Assembly: GCA_030531495.1 (NCBI GenBank)
Contig: JAUNNJ010000016.1
Span: 1-40,294 of the forward strand
Length of the DNA: 40,294 bases
Reading direction: 5' to 3'
Source: Bacteroidales bacterium
Lineage (GTDB): Bacteria > Bacteroidota > Bacteroidia > Bacteroidales > Muribaculaceae
Within the stretch, counting starts at the first letter, position 1; every line of letters starts with the position of its first letter. The translations under genes were made by a program, and so were the position numbers. The notes beneath the pieces were generated by a model that was given only the letters and a program-made list of their open reading frames with translations, ran no database searches and was not told where the DNA came from. Below, piece after piece: positions 1 to 8,819 of this stretch.

Positions 1-246
1 TTCGCGCCAGAGTTCTTTTACGTATTGACATCTCGGTATCGTCTTAACTTCTGAGCGACGCAGGAGCGATAACTTCTTAACTTCATAACTCCCATTCATC
101 TTTCACCAAAACACGAAAATTGTTCCAACTTCCGATATAGACCAGAAAAGTGGCGGTTTTTGGTCCAAAAGCGAACTCGATAATGGTGTTTTAGGTGTTT
201 CAGGTGTTTCGGGTGTTCCAGGTGATTCATGTATTTCAATGTGATT
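1..246. other. Gene-free stretch at the left edge
   Basis: No convincing gene was seen. Short open frames occur, for example on the minus strand over 96-329, but they have low-complexity composition caused by the 9-bp tandem repeat inside. The first 110 bases contain repeated TTAACTTC-type words. The useful content is the tandem repeat at 185-229 and the promoter that follows. Confidence 0.5.
185..229. repeat. 9-bp tandem repeat, five units (GGTGTTTCA type)
   Basis: Five consecutive 9-bp units read GGTGTTTTA, GGTGTTTCA, GGTGTTTCG, GGTGTTCCA and GGTGATTCA. A decayed sixth unit follows at 230-238. The array ends 18 bases before the -33 TTTG of the promoter for the secreted protein gene at 377. 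The unit is a multiple of three, so the minus strand reads as a His/Leu/Lys-rich open frame that is probably not a gene. Confidence 0.85.
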
Positions 247-278
247 TTTGCGAAAATTAAAAAAAAATCATATATTTG
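247..278 (+). promoter_or_regulatory. Bacteroidota-type promoter for the secreted protein gene
   Basis: TTTG at 247-250 and TATATTTG at 271-278 are separated by 20 bases, matching the TTTG/TAnnTTTG consensus. Transcription would begin near 283, giving a leader of about 95 bases to the start chosen at 377. Confidence 0.7.
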
Positions 279-376
279 CATCATCCGTGGTTTCAAGTGT
301 AATATGAAGTGATATGGAAACCATGGCAATTATTAACAAAAAGTTGTGCCCGACACCGATTAAGGGCTCTTACGCT

Positions 377-820
377 ATGAAATATCTATTGGCAGTCTGC
401 TTGATTCTCATTTTTGTTTGCTGTGTGGCAAAAACAAAACCAAAAGTCAACACCGACGTGGTGTTAGAAGGTGATATCAAAATCGAATTCAAAACTGGAA
501 GGATTTCACTACCAGCGGAAGTGCTCCCTGCCGAAACCATCAGCGTAAGGCGAGGCCAATCAATCGACTTCATCGGGCAAACCCACGCGTCGGTTGGACA
601 AGGATTTCAGGTGAATTACGACAGTGCATATTTTCAATGCCAACACCACAACATATACAGCAACCCTAAATCCATCGCCCGCAACGAATGTGGCGGCGAC
701 CGCGCCACTCTCACCTACAACCTCACTGCCATCAAGTCTGGAACCACCACAGTGACCTGCATCGACAACTGGCGTGGCGACACAGTGGGCACAAAAGACT
801 TCATCATCGTCATCAAATAG
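377..820 (+). CDS. Small secreted protein, chagasin/Ig-like fold suspected
   Basis: A protein of 147 residues with no confident family. The ATG at 377 is preferred because it opens directly with a signal peptide (MKYLLAVCLILIFVCC); the in-frame ATGs at 314 and 323 would add a polar extension in front of it. The adjacent Cys residues at the end of the hydrophobic stretch could be a weak lipobox. The mature part is rich in beta-strand-like segments and ends TTVTCIDNWRGDT followed by a strand, loosely like the C-terminal half of chagasin-type cysteine-protease inhibitors (I42). The NPTTG motif of that family is not clearly present, so this is only a suggestion. It is probably exported to the periplasm or surface. 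It lies alone behind its own promoter, and a weak hairpin follows it. Confidence 0.6.
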   Translation: MKYLLAVCLILIFVCCVAKTKPKVNTDVVLEGDIKIEFKTGRISLPAEVLPAETISVRRGQSIDFIGQTHASVGQGFQVNYDSAYFQCQHHNIYSNPKSIARNECGGDRATLTYNLTAIKSGTTTVTCIDNWRGDTVGTKDFIIVIK

Positions 821-847
821 CAATCGGGGGAGGAAGCCTGGTTTCAG

Positions 848-877
848 CCCTTCCATGAAGAAATGGAGGGGAGATTT
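848..877 (+). terminator. Possible intrinsic terminator
   Basis: CCCTTCCAT (848-856) can pair with ATGGAGGGG (863-871) with one mismatch around a six-base loop, followed by a weak T-rich stretch. It lies just after the secreted protein gene and before the cyuA promoter. Confidence 0.4.
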
Positions 878-933
878 TGGGGCGTTTTTCGGAATATTTG
901 GGGCAGAGTGGGGGATATCTATGGTTTTTATTG

Positions 934-941
934 TATCTTTG
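934..941 (+). promoter_or_regulatory. -7 box (TATCTTTG) for cyuA
   Basis: TATCTTTG matches TAnnTTTG, 55 bases upstream of the cyuA start codon. No clear TTTG is seen at the expected -33 position. Confidence 0.6.
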
Positions 942-995
942 CTTTTGGCAATCTTCAACCCAGATAGTTACTAAATACAATTCCATTATTCTGCG

Positions 996-2294
996 ATGAT
1001 ACATCAAAATGAGAGAAAACAAATCATAGACCTTATCAAGCGTGAGGTGGTGCCTGCTATCGGATGCACAGAGCCGATGGCTGTGTCGCTGTGCGTGGCA
1101 AAAGCCACCGAAACGCTGGGTAGCACCCCTGCTCGAATAGAGGCTTATTTGAGTGCCAACATTCTGAAAAACGCAATGGGCGTGGGCATTCCGGGCACTC
1201 ACATGGTGGGGCTTCCCATTGCCGTGGCACTGGGTGCACTTGTGGGCAAGAGCGAATACGGCCTTGAGGTGCTGCGCGATGTGACAGAAAGCGATGTGAC
1301 CCAGGGCAAACAATATGTGGACGAGAAACGCATCTCTATCCATCTGAAAGATGGTATTGAAGAGAAATTATACATAGAAGTGGTGGTGAGTGACGATAGC
1401 GGACACCATGCCACTGCCGTCATTGCACACGACCATACCCATTTCATCAAAATTGAGAAAGATGGTGAAACGCTGCTCAACAGGCCATTGATAAAAAATG
1501 ACAATACAGAACATTCCGACGACTGCGAACTATCGCTCCAGAAGGTGTTTGAGTTTGCCACTACTTCGCCACTTGTCGAACTTGAATTTATCAAGGAGGC
1601 GCGACGACTCAACGAGAACGCTTCGCGCGAAGCGCTGAAGGGCAACTATGGACACGCTCTGGGCAAGACGCTATCGCGCCCACTCGGACGTGGCATTATG
1701 GGCGACAGCATTTTCAGCCACATCCTCTCAGCCACTTCATCGGCATGCGACGCCCGTATGGCTGGCGCACCCATCCCGGTGATGAGCAACTCGGGCTCAG
1801 GCAACCAGGGCATCTCGTGCACGATGCCGGTGGTGGTGTATGCCGAAGAAAACCACAACACCGACGAAGAACTCACGAGGGCACTCATTCTGTCGCATCT
1901 CACAGCCATCTACATCAAGCAATCGCTGGGTAAACTTTCGGCCCTATGCGGATGTGTGGTGGCATCGACAGGCTCGGCTTGTGGACTCACTTACCTGATG
2001 GGCGGTGGCTACGAACAAGTGGCATATTCGGTGAAGAACATGATTGCCAACCTTGCCGGCATGGTATGCGACGGAGCAAAACCAGCATGCGCACTGAAGG
2101 TGACGAGCGGGGTATCGACCGCGGTGCTTTCGGCCATGCTCGCTATTCAAAACCGACACGCCACCAATGCAGAAGGACTCATTGAGGACGATGTGGACCG
2201 CTGCATACACAACCTCACACGCGTGGGTGGTGCCGGAATGAACGAAACCGACAAGATGGTGCTCGATATCATGACTCACAAAGCCAATAAATAA
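996..2294 (+). CDS. cyuA: L-cysteine desulfidase family protein (CyuA/YhaM, UPF0597)
   Basis: Predicted to break down L-cysteine to pyruvate, ammonia and sulfide with an oxygen-sensitive iron-sulfur cluster in the cytoplasm. The family is related to the alpha part of iron-sulfur L-serine dehydratases. At 432 residues it has the usual length. Family motifs are in order: the N-terminal AIGCTEP (Cys24), NSGSGNQGISC at about 265-275, the Cys-rich CGCVVASTGSACG at about 315-330, and a further Cys pair in the CDGAKPAC segment near 355-365. These cysteines are the probable cluster ligands. An esterase gene starts 5 bases after the stop, so the two are probably cotranscribed. Whether the substrate is cysteine or another small amino acid cannot be told from sequence alone. 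Confidence 0.9.
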   Translation: MIHQNERKQIIDLIKREVVPAIGCTEPMAVSLCVAKATETLGSTPARIEAYLSANILKNAMGVGIPGTHMVGLPIAVALGALVGKSEYGLEVLRDVTESDVTQGKQYVDEKRISIHLKDGIEEKLYIEVVVSDDSGHHATAVIAHDHTHFIKIEKDGETLLNRPLIKNDNTEHSDDCELSLQKVFEFATTSPLVELEFIKEARRLNENASREALKGNYGHALGKTLSRPLGRGIMGDSIFSHILSATSSACDARMAGAPIPVMSNSGSGNQGISCTMPVVVYAEENHNTDEELTRALILSHLTAIYIKQSLGKLSALCGCVVASTGSACGLTYLMGGGYEQVAYSVKNMIANLAGMVCDGAKPACALKVTSGVSTAVLSAMLAIQNRHATNAEGLIEDDVDRCIHNLTRVGGAGMNETDKMVLDIMTHKANK

Positions 2295-2299
2295 TCAGC

Positions 2300-2941
2300 A
2301 TGAAAGAGGAGATTGTAGAAATAGGCGGGCGCACATGCCACATCATCACGGGGAAGAATACCCCAAAATGCGTGCTTGTGAAGCCACTGTGCACCTTTGA
2401 ACGGAAACTCCTCCTTTATGAATGCGAACTCATCGAGCGCGAGGCGGGGGAGGGGTTTGTGATGTTCACCTTTGAGGTGGATGAAGGCGAACTCTGGAAA
2501 GATGGGGTGGGGCAGTTGTATGAATTCCTGACAAACCCGCTTTTCGACGCCATAAAGGCGCGCTACGCCCATTTACCCATTGTGATGGGCGGATATTCGC
2601 TCGGTGGACTGTTTGCGCTCTGGTGCGCCACTAAAAGCGAAATTTTCGACGCAGTGGCTGCGTGTTCGCCGTCGCTTTGGATGGAAGGCTGGGAAGAATA
2701 CTACGAAAGTCACCCGTCAAAAGCGAAATACATCTACCTGAGTCTGGGGAAGCGAGAAGAGAAAACCAACAAAATGCCTTTCAAGCTGGTGGGCGACAAA
2801 TGCCGCCGGCAACACCAACGCCACATAGCCGAGGTAGGGGAGAGGCGTTGCCATCTGCAGTGGCATGAAGGCGACCACTTCACCGACAGCGAAATGCGCA
2901 AAGCCAAAGGCTTCGCCTGGTGCATCAAAGCTTTGACATAG
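2300..2941 (+). CDS. Alpha/beta-hydrolase fold esterase
   Basis: A 213-residue cytoplasmic protein with no signal peptide. The nucleophile elbow is GYSLGG near residues 97-102 (Ser about 100), set in a hydrophobic strand-turn-helix (MGGYSLGGLFALWCA). The catalytic His is probably in EGDHF near residue 192. An acidic residue lies between them, in the stretch after SLGKREE, as in Esterase-D-like and small YqiA/YcfP-type hydrolases. The substrate is unknown. It is very close to cyuA (5 bases), which suggests a role in the same growth condition but not a specific reaction. A strong hairpin at 3070-3103 ends the transcript. Confidence 0.75.
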   Translation: MKEEIVEIGGRTCHIITGKNTPKCVLVKPLCTFERKLLLYECELIEREAGEGFVMFTFEVDEGELWKDGVGQLYEFLTNPLFDAIKARYAHLPIVMGGYSLGGLFALWCATKSEIFDAVAACSPSLWMEGWEEYYESHPSKAKYIYLSLGKREEKTNKMPFKLVGDKCRRQHQRHIAEVGERRCHLQWHEGDHFTDSEMRKAKGFAWCIKALT

Positions 2942-3069
2942 GGCGCCTTACCCACACTCTCAACCAAGACGGCGACGGCAAACTCTTCACCCCCCATCCC
3001 CCCCAAAATCACACTTATAGGTCAAAATATTGCCATTTGCTCCTAATGAACTGTTTGGAATAACAAAAG

Positions 3070-3103
3070 GAGAGGTCGCTTCGTGTGTGTGAAGCGACCT
3101 CTC
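3070..3103. terminator. Bidirectional terminator hairpin
   Basis: A perfect 13-bp stem: GAGAGGTCGCTTC (3070-3082) pairs with 3091-3103 around an 8-base GT loop. It lies between the convergent esterase (+) and Ig/dockerin (-) genes, with A-rich sequence before it and T-containing sequence after it, so it can serve both. Confidence 0.8.
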
Positions 3104-3132
3104 TTGTATGAGTTTGTAGTTTGATTAGAGGA

Positions 3133-4813
3133 TTATCCTAACACGATGTTGATGAGGGCGGTGACATCGGAAACATCAATGGAGCCGCTACCATCAAGGT
3201 CGCCAACTTCCAAAGACACACCAGCGCCATCAAGAACAGCATTGATAAGTGTTGTAACATCGGTTACATCGACCACACCGTCTTTATTGATATCGCCACG
3301 GAGCGCTGGAGTTGAATTATCCAACTTATATATGAGGAAGTTTTGCTGAGCAGTTGAATAGCAGCTGAAAATCTTACTTGAAGTATTATACTTCAAAATG
3401 TTACGAGTATATGAGCCTTGGAAAGTAACAATAGCTTCACCATTAGAGAATTCGATTTTTGCGCTTGCATTTTCATCAATAGCTGCTTTAGAACGCAAAT
3501 AGTTGCTTGACGAAGAGGCTGCACACAAATAGCCAGCGGAAGTGTTGAAAGCGAAAGTGCCCTCGATAGCTCCAGCTTCAAGAGTGACAACTTTCACTGT
3601 GTCGGAAGCCACAGTCACTTCGCTCTTATCAGCATTGAATGCGAAGCCTACAGTGGCAGTCATACGGTTGTTGGCAGTTTGAGCACTCATCAAGTTGGTG
3701 TGATTGGTGTTTGAGAACACCAGCTTGTCGCCAACTTTCAAATCATCGGTAGAGGTTACCAAAACATACTTGTCGCCCTTGATTGTTGGGTCGGTAACGC
3801 TTACTTACAGAGCAAGCAGCGCTTGATGCTTCATAATAGTCGTTACCTGCAAAAACTGCAGAGATAACTGTTGAACCAGCACCTACGAAGTGAACAACGC
3901 CGGTGTTTTCGTCTACTGTAGCCACTTTTTGAGAAGTGCTTGAGAAGGTGGCAACTGCACCATCAAGGCTTACTGTAGCTGTGAGAGTGACATCTGGGTC
4001 ACCAACCTTACCTTCAAGTTGGGTTTCTGAAATGGTGGTGGTTGTCTTAATCTTGTTGATTTGGAGGGTGTAGCTTGCTGTAGAAGCTTGGTATTCATCA
4101 TTGCCTGCGTAAGAAGCAGAGATGGTGGTGGTACCAGGTTTCAAGAATGTAACAATACCTGCAGTTGAAACTTCAGCCACAGCATTGTCGCTACTTGCGT
4201 AAGTGATTGTTGCACCAGCAGGACCGCCAGTCAGAGTTGCTGGAGTCTCGAGAGTGGTTTGCTCAGGATTCCATGTGCGAGTGATTTTCTTACCATCGTA
4301 AGTTTCACCAAAGCTCATAGAAGTTTCCTTCTTTGAAGGAGTTGTGCCTTCGGTGTAATACACAGTAATGCTCGTGAAATAGCAAGCATTGCTTGGTGTC
4401 TTCAAAGAGAAGTAAGTGTAATTGTTGCCTGAAAAATCAAATTCCATGGTAGCCGCAGTATTAGGCGACTTTACTTGTGTTGTAGGTTTAGCAGAAGTGC
4501 CACCATACATGGTGATTGCACGGCTAGTACCAGTCTGTTCGACCACAATCTTGGTGATTTTGCCAGGAATGGCATCCACATTATAAAAAGAGTTGGTAAT
4601 CGACTTTTTTGCTTGGATGCTCCCTGTATTTTCACCGGAGCCTTTTATCCATTGGGTATACCCGAACTTGATACCACCAACTGTAAACTCGCCATCACCA
4701 TAGGATGAACTAATGCCAGAACTCTCCTGATCGATGACGATGCTCTTATCCTCTGCAAACGACACACCCGCTGCCAGGATAGTTAACATCAAAGAAATAA
4801 ATATTTTCTTCAT
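3133..4813 (-). pseudogene. Secreted Ig-like repeat protein with C-terminal dockerin, frameshifted
   Basis: Reads as one gene in two frames. The first part (4813 down to about 3805) has a signal peptide (MKKIFISLMLTILAAGVSFA), a jelly-roll-like region to about residue 150, and two bacterial Ig-like (Big_2 type) repeats, with TTTISASYAGNDEYQAS and its counterpart TVISAVFAGNDYYEAS. The second part (from about 3803) continues with a domain of unknown type and a dockerin-like pair of calcium-loop repeats (GDINKDGVVDVTDVTTLI and GDLDGSGSIDVSDVTALI). The frames meet where TTAC is duplicated (3801-3808). Removing one copy restores a continuous frame reading ...CSVSVTDPTIKGD. It could be a true pseudogene, a reversible frameshift, or an assembly error. 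The original product would be an exported, probably surface-located adhesin or carbohydrate-associated protein. Confidence 0.75.
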
Positions 4814-4924
4814 GATTATTAATTGTTTTTATGTTTATGAATATAGTTGTTTTGTAAGTAATCCGTATCCTTGTTACTGTAGCAATCAATCTGCTGCAAT
4901 AACGAAAAAAAATCGTTAGGTGTG

Positions 4925-4932
4925 CAAAGTTA
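4925..4932 (-). promoter_or_regulatory. -7 box (TAACTTTG) for the Ig/dockerin gene
   Basis: The minus strand reads TAACTTTG, about 110 bases upstream of the start at 4813. The -33 region reads CTTGG, a weak match. Confidence 0.5.
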
Positions 4933-5004
4933 GTGAATATTTACAAAAACCAAGCACAATCCGCATAAATACTCAAAAAAAATGTGAGTCATTTTTCAAA
5001 AAGG

Positions 5005-5041
5005 ACAGCAGACAATCCACACAAAATGAATTGCCTGCTGT
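5005..5041 (-). terminator. Intrinsic terminator of the Na/Pi cotransporter gene
   Basis: On the minus strand ACAGCAGGCAAT (5041-5030) pairs with ATTGTCTGCTGT (5016-5005), 12 bp with one G-U, then CCTTTTTGAAAAAT. It lies 38 bases beyond the stop codon. Confidence 0.75.
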
Positions 5042-5078
5042 TTTGTAGATATCAGGGCAGCTTCTCCCTGCCTTATAT

Positions 5079-6764
5079 TTATACCTTTTGGCGTGCCTTT
5101 GCTTGCACCACGTTGAGCACATGGTCGCCGAGTTTTTCCATACCGTTCACGAGGTCGATATAGAACGCGCCAAGTTGGTAATCGTAAGCGCCTGCACTGA
5201 TTTGAATAAGGTTATTGTCGCGCAAAGAAGTGCGGAGACTATTGATTTCGCGCTCAGTTTCATAACTCTTCGAGATGTCGTGGCCTTCACCTTCAGGCGA
5301 CTTGAGTGTGGCAATCATTTGCTCAAGCGAAACCTCTACGAGCTTTTCCATTTCCGAAATGTGAATGCCTTGCTCTTCTGTGAAGTGAGTCTTGCAGTTA
5401 GTGCGTTTGCGAGAAAGTGTACGCGCCAAGTTGTAGCAGCAGTCGCCGATACTTTCAAGGTCGTCAACCTCACGAAGCATGCGCTGAATTTGGCGTTTGG
5501 AGTCATCAGACAAACGGCCTTCGCTCACCTGTTGTAGGTAGTGCGCAATTTCATATTCCATATTGTCGGTGATGGCTTCGTATTTTTCCACCCTCTTGAA
5601 AATGGCGTTGAATTCATCCTCTTTTTCAATGCCGTGCATGCTGGTCACCGTCTCAAAAGCCTTTTTGCAGCGCTCACCCATCAAAGCGATTTCCTTACGG
5701 GCTTCAAGGAGCGAGAGCTCTGCTGTTGAGAACAAGCCAGCAGAAATGTATTTGAGGCGAGGCTGATTTTCTTCGGTGTTCTTTTCGGGAAGCACACGGC
5801 ACACGAAACGCTCAATCTGTTTCACAAACCAGATGAGGAGCAGTGTGTTGAGAATGTTGAAGGCTGTGTGGAATGATGAAAGCAGGAAGAGGTCGTTGCT
5901 TTCCACATTCATCACATTGGCAACAAACCAACGAACTGCATCGCAAGCGGGATAGAAAATGAAGAGAACCACAATCACACCAAACACATTGAAGAACATG
6001 TGGGCAAGAGCGGCGCGACGCGCTTGGGTGTTGGCGGTGAGCGAAGCCATGAATGCAGTGATGGTGGTACCGATGTTCTGACCCATTGCCAAAGCAGCGG
6101 CCTGCTCAAAGCCGAAGCCAGGGATGTGCATATCAAAAAGCATCAGCGTGATGGCCATAGTGGCAGCTGAAGCTTGCACAATCATGGTCACAACCGCACC
6201 AACAAGTACGAAGAGCAAGATTGTGCCAAACGAGTCGACAGGCAGTGTGGCAAGCATTGATGCCACCATTTCGCCGATGTTGAGGTCGGTGGCAGAGTTT
6301 TGCAAGAACGACAGACCCATAAACAAGAATGAGAAGCCGAACACAAATTCACCGATGCTCTTACGCTTGCTGTTGCCCGAGAAGATGAGCGGCATGCCAA
6401 TCGCCAACATCGGGATGGCAAAGGCGGCAATGTTCACCTTGAAGCCTACAGCAGAAATAATCCAAGCAGTGACAGTGGTACCGATATTGGCACCCATAAT
6501 AACTCCGATAGACTGTACTAACGACATCAAACCAGCGTTGACAAACGACACAACCATCACGGTAGTTGCCGAAGACGACTGGATGAGTGCAGTAATAAAA
6601 ATACCGGTAAACACACCCATTACACGATTTTTGGTCATAGCAGCCAAAATAGCGCGCAGGCGTTCACCGGCGAATTTTTCAAGTCCCTCGCTCATAATTT
6701 TCATTCCGTAGAGGAATAGGGCGAGCGAACCCAAAAGAGAAAAAACGTTTACAAATGTATCCAT
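5079..6764 (-). CDS. Na+/phosphate cotransporter (NptA/YjbB type) with PhoU-like C-terminus
   Basis: A 561-residue inner-membrane protein predicted to import phosphate with sodium. The N-terminal 320 residues hold about eight to nine hydrophobic segments and the two inverted Na_Pi_cotrans repeats. The first has the signature QSSSATT (from about residue 62) followed by GANIGTT. The second has QASAATMAITL and GQNIGTTITAF near residues 200-235. Residues from about 345 to the end form helices typical of PhoU domains (charged, with the segment MLREVDDLESIGDCCYNLART), which are thought to regulate the transporter. Length and domain order match the family. It is expressed alone, with a near-consensus promoter upstream and a terminator behind. 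Actual substrate and direction are not proven by sequence. Confidence 0.9.
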   Translation of the reverse strand: MDTFVNVFSLLGSLALFLYGMKIMSEGLEKFAGERLRAILAAMTKNRVMGVFTGIFITALIQSSSATTVMVVSFVNAGLMSLVQSIGVIMGANIGTTVTAWIISAVGFKVNIAAFAIPMLAIGMPLIFSGNSKRKSIGEFVFGFSFLFMGLSFLQNSATDLNIGEMVASMLATLPVDSFGTILLFVLVGAVVTMIVQASAATMAITLMLFDMHIPGFGFEQAAALAMGQNIGTTITAFMASLTANTQARRAALAHMFFNVFGVIVVLFIFYPACDAVRWFVANVMNVESNDLFLLSSFHTAFNILNTLLLIWFVKQIERFVCRVLPEKNTEENQPRLKYISAGLFSTAELSLLEARKEIALMGERCKKAFETVTSMHGIEKEDEFNAIFKRVEKYEAITDNMEYEIAHYLQQVSEGRLSDDSKRQIQRMLREVDDLESIGDCCYNLARTLSRKRTNCKTHFTEEQGIHISEMEKLVEVSLEQMIATLKSPEGEGHDISKSYETEREINSLRTSLRDNNLIQISAGAYDYQLGAFYIDLVNGMEKLGDHVLNVVQAKARQKV

Positions 6765-6801
6765 ATTCCGCAGAATATCTCAAATTATAAAATTTATGTT
6801 A

Positions 6802-6833
6802 CAAATTTAATATAATTTAATTGAGTACACAAA
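6802..6833 (-). promoter_or_regulatory. Near-consensus promoter of the Na/Pi cotransporter gene
   Basis: On the minus strand TTTG (6833-6830) is followed after 20 bases by TAAATTTG (6809-6802). This gives a leader of about 30 bases to the ATG at 6764. Confidence 0.75.
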
Positions 6834-6981
6834 ATTTCTATGAAAAATGGGTGTTTTTCCTCTGCAAACCATTGCATTCACACAAGCATTCCCCGAGAAA
6901 GTCTGCGGGAATAATTGTGAAGTTTTGCAAATAATTATCACACAAAATGGCTGCTATGAAACAAATTATGAATTTTTATTG

Positions 6982-6989
6982 TATATTTG
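6982..6989 (+). promoter_or_regulatory. -7 box (TATATTTG) of the aldo/keto reductase gene
   Basis: TATATTTG lies 25 bases before the ATG at 7014. No good TTTG is seen at -33. Confidence 0.55.
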
Positions 6990-7013
6990 TAGTATAAACC
7001 TATTACAGAAAAA

Positions 7014-8018
7014 ATGAACTATAAAAAGACTTATGTTGCCAATCCCGACCGCTATGCCGAAGGGATGATGAAATATCGCCAGTGCGGCGCTTCGAGCATC
7101 GTGTTGCCGGAAATGTCGCTGGGGTTTTGGTGGAATTTCGGTGGCGTGAATGTGTACGAAGAGTCGTTGGCCAAGATGACTTACGCTTTCGACCATGGTA
7201 TTACCTGCTTCGACCTTGCCAACAACTATGGACCTCCGTTCGGCAGCGCTGAAGAAACGTTCGGCCGCATGTATGCCGACAATTTCCGTGCGCACCGCCA
7301 CGAAATGATTGTGACCACCAAAGCCGGCTACGAAATGTGGGAAGGTCCTTACGGATGCGGTTCTTCAAGAAAAATGCTAATTACAAGCCTCAACGAGTCG
7401 CTCCAGCGCATGAATCTCGACTATGTGGATATCTTCTATTCGCACCGCTACGATGGCGTGACACCCATTGAAGAGACCATGCAGGCTCTCGTGGACATCG
7501 TGCGCAGCGGAAAAGCTATCTATGTGGGGCTGTCGAACTATCCGGTCGACAAACTGAAACCAGCAGTAGAATATCTTGAGGCACGCGATGTGCATCCACT
7601 TATCTATCAAGGCAAGTACAACATGCTCACCCGCGACCCAGAAGTGGCACACTTCGACTTGATGACCAAAAAGCGTATGGGCTTCACGGCATTCTCCCCC
7701 GTGAACCAAGGTTTGCTCACCGGTAAATACCTCAACGGCATCCCTGCCGATTCTCGTGTCGGAAGTGCCAGCGACAGACTCAAGAGCTTAATTACTCCCG
7801 AACTGGTGGAGAAAATCTGCAAATTGAACGACTTGGCGGCTCAACGCGGTGAAAGCCTTGCCCAAATGGCTACAGCATGGGTGCTCCGCCGACCAGAGGT
7901 CACCTCGGTCATTATCGGCCCTCGCACCGTGGAGCAGATGCAAGATTCGCTCAAGGCGATGCACAGTGCACCGTTCACCGACGAAGAACAGCGCATCATC
8001 AACGAAATTCTGAAATAA
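7014..8018 (+). CDS. Aldo/keto reductase (YghZ/Gpr-like)
   Basis: A 334-residue soluble NADPH-dependent reductase of aldehydes or ketones. The usual catalytic tetrad is visible: Asp67 and Tyr72 (CFDLANNYG), Lys103 (VTTKAGYEM) and His144 (YSHRYD). The C-terminal cofactor-binding segment SVIIGPRTVEQMQDSL is also present. The N-terminus GFWWNFG and the GSSRK segment resemble the YghZ (L-glyceraldehyde-3-phosphate reductase) branch, also seen in potassium-channel beta-subunit relatives, so methylglyoxal or glyceraldehyde-phosphate detoxification is plausible but unproven. The start is supported by a -7 box 25 bases upstream. It is a single-gene transcript that converges on the accessory island to its right. 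Confidence 0.9.
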   Translation: MNYKKTYVANPDRYAEGMMKYRQCGASSIVLPEMSLGFWWNFGGVNVYEESLAKMTYAFDHGITCFDLANNYGPPFGSAEETFGRMYADNFRAHRHEMIVTTKAGYEMWEGPYGCGSSRKMLITSLNESLQRMNLDYVDIFYSHRYDGVTPIEETMQALVDIVRSGKAIYVGLSNYPVDKLKPAVEYLEARDVHPLIYQGKYNMLTRDPEVAHFDLMTKKRMGFTAFSPVNQGLLTGKYLNGIPADSRVGSASDRLKSLITPELVEKICKLNDLAAQRGESLAQMATAWVLRRPEVTSVIIGPRTVEQMQDSLKAMHSAPFTDEEQRIINEILK

Positions 8019-8094
8019 CCCAGGCATAGTGGAAAAGAGGTGGGGATGAAAAGCAAAAAATAAACATTTCTGTTATAACCCTCGCCAACATAGA

Positions 8095-8122
8095 AGGGAC
8101 ATGCCTTTAGCATGATAAACCC
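8095..8122. repeat. Dispersed repeat, copy 1 (AGGGACATGCCTTT...)
   Basis: AGGGACATGCCTTT followed by AGCATGATAAACCC. An inverted relative is at 19979-20006. Both lie in intergenic DNA. Confidence 0.55.
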
Positions 8123-8155
8123 TTGCCAGCCGCACAGCTACCGCGATAATACAAA

Positions 8156-8190
8156 CGATGCCCGCCAACCGTAACAGTTAGCGGGCATCG
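8156..8190 (-). terminator. Terminator between convergent genes
   Basis: CGATGCCCGCCAAC (8156-8169) pairs with GTTAGCGGGCATCG (8177-8190) around a 7-base loop. The one imperfect pair is a G-U on the minus strand RNA, favouring termination of the island operon, but it could also stop the aldo/keto reductase transcript. Confidence 0.75.
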
Positions 8191-8212
8191 CTGTTTAATA
8201 AATAACAATTCT

Positions 8213-8818
8213 TTATGAATTATACCATCCTGAAATTTGAAGGTAACATTTTTTTCCCGAATACGAATCTTTAGCCCACCAATTGGCTAAAGAAAGACGC
8301 ACAAGAGTACCTGCTGGGATATAAGACAATGGGGGTTGGAACCCCACAAAACTAATGTTGTTCCCATTATAGGAATATCTAGTTTTACCCATCATCTGAA
8401 ATTTCCTCAAAGGCCTCTTTGGACGCCAAAAACAAACGCTATGTTGAGGGACATCACCTTGGTCTATATATGGTGCATAATTCTCCAACTGTAAACACCC
8501 CTCAAAAACATCATCCAAATCACCCTCATACACATCACATATGCCTTCTATTGTTGACTCAAGCTGTCGCAAAGACATTTTTCTTAAATAATGAGCAGAA
8601 AAAACTTGGCAGTCTTCTACATGTGGCCTTGGTCTAGCATTCCAAGCCTTTCGATAGACCATATCGTATACTTCACCTATTTGATACGGTGCATCTTCTG
8701 TAAGATTTCTCCCACGAGAATCATGAATTCTGATATATTGCCCAGTCAAAAGACTTACTCCTCCACAACAAACACCGTTTTTCATTTTTGTCCTAGACAC
8801 TATTACTACTTCTGCCAT
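8213..8818 (-). CDS. Dual OB-fold domain-like protein, third gene of the DUF488 operon
   Basis: A 201-residue protein without signal peptide or membrane segment. It resembles the dual OB-containing family, recognised from the opening VIVSRTKMKNGVCCGG, then YIRIHD and the basic/aromatic segment DAPYQIGEVYDMVYRKAW. A second half rich in strands follows, ending in CYLQISGWYNS. OB folds usually bind nucleic acid or oligosaccharide, and this family often lies beside DUF488 genes. The molecular role is not known. It starts 1 base after the stop of the upstream DUF488 gene, so translation is probably coupled. The AT-rich codon use of the whole operon differs from its neighbours and suggests acquisition. 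Confidence is good that it is a gene and moderate for the family. Confidence 0.65.
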   Translation of the reverse strand: MAEVVIVSRTKMKNGVCCGGVSLLTGQYIRIHDSRGRNLTEDAPYQIGEVYDMVYRKAWNARPRPHVEDCQVFSAHYLRKMSLRQLESTIEGICDVYEGDLDDVFEGCLQLENYAPYIDQGDVPQHSVCFWRPKRPLRKFQMMGKTRYSYNGNNISFVGFQPPLSYIPAGTLVRLSLANWWAKDSYSGKKCYLQISGWYNS

Positions 8819-8819
8819 A

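Noticed and set aside
774-974. Small open frame between the secreted protein and cyuA
   Set aside because: It overlaps a hairpin and the cyuA promoter. Only its last part looks hydrophobic, from the T-rich promoter sequence.
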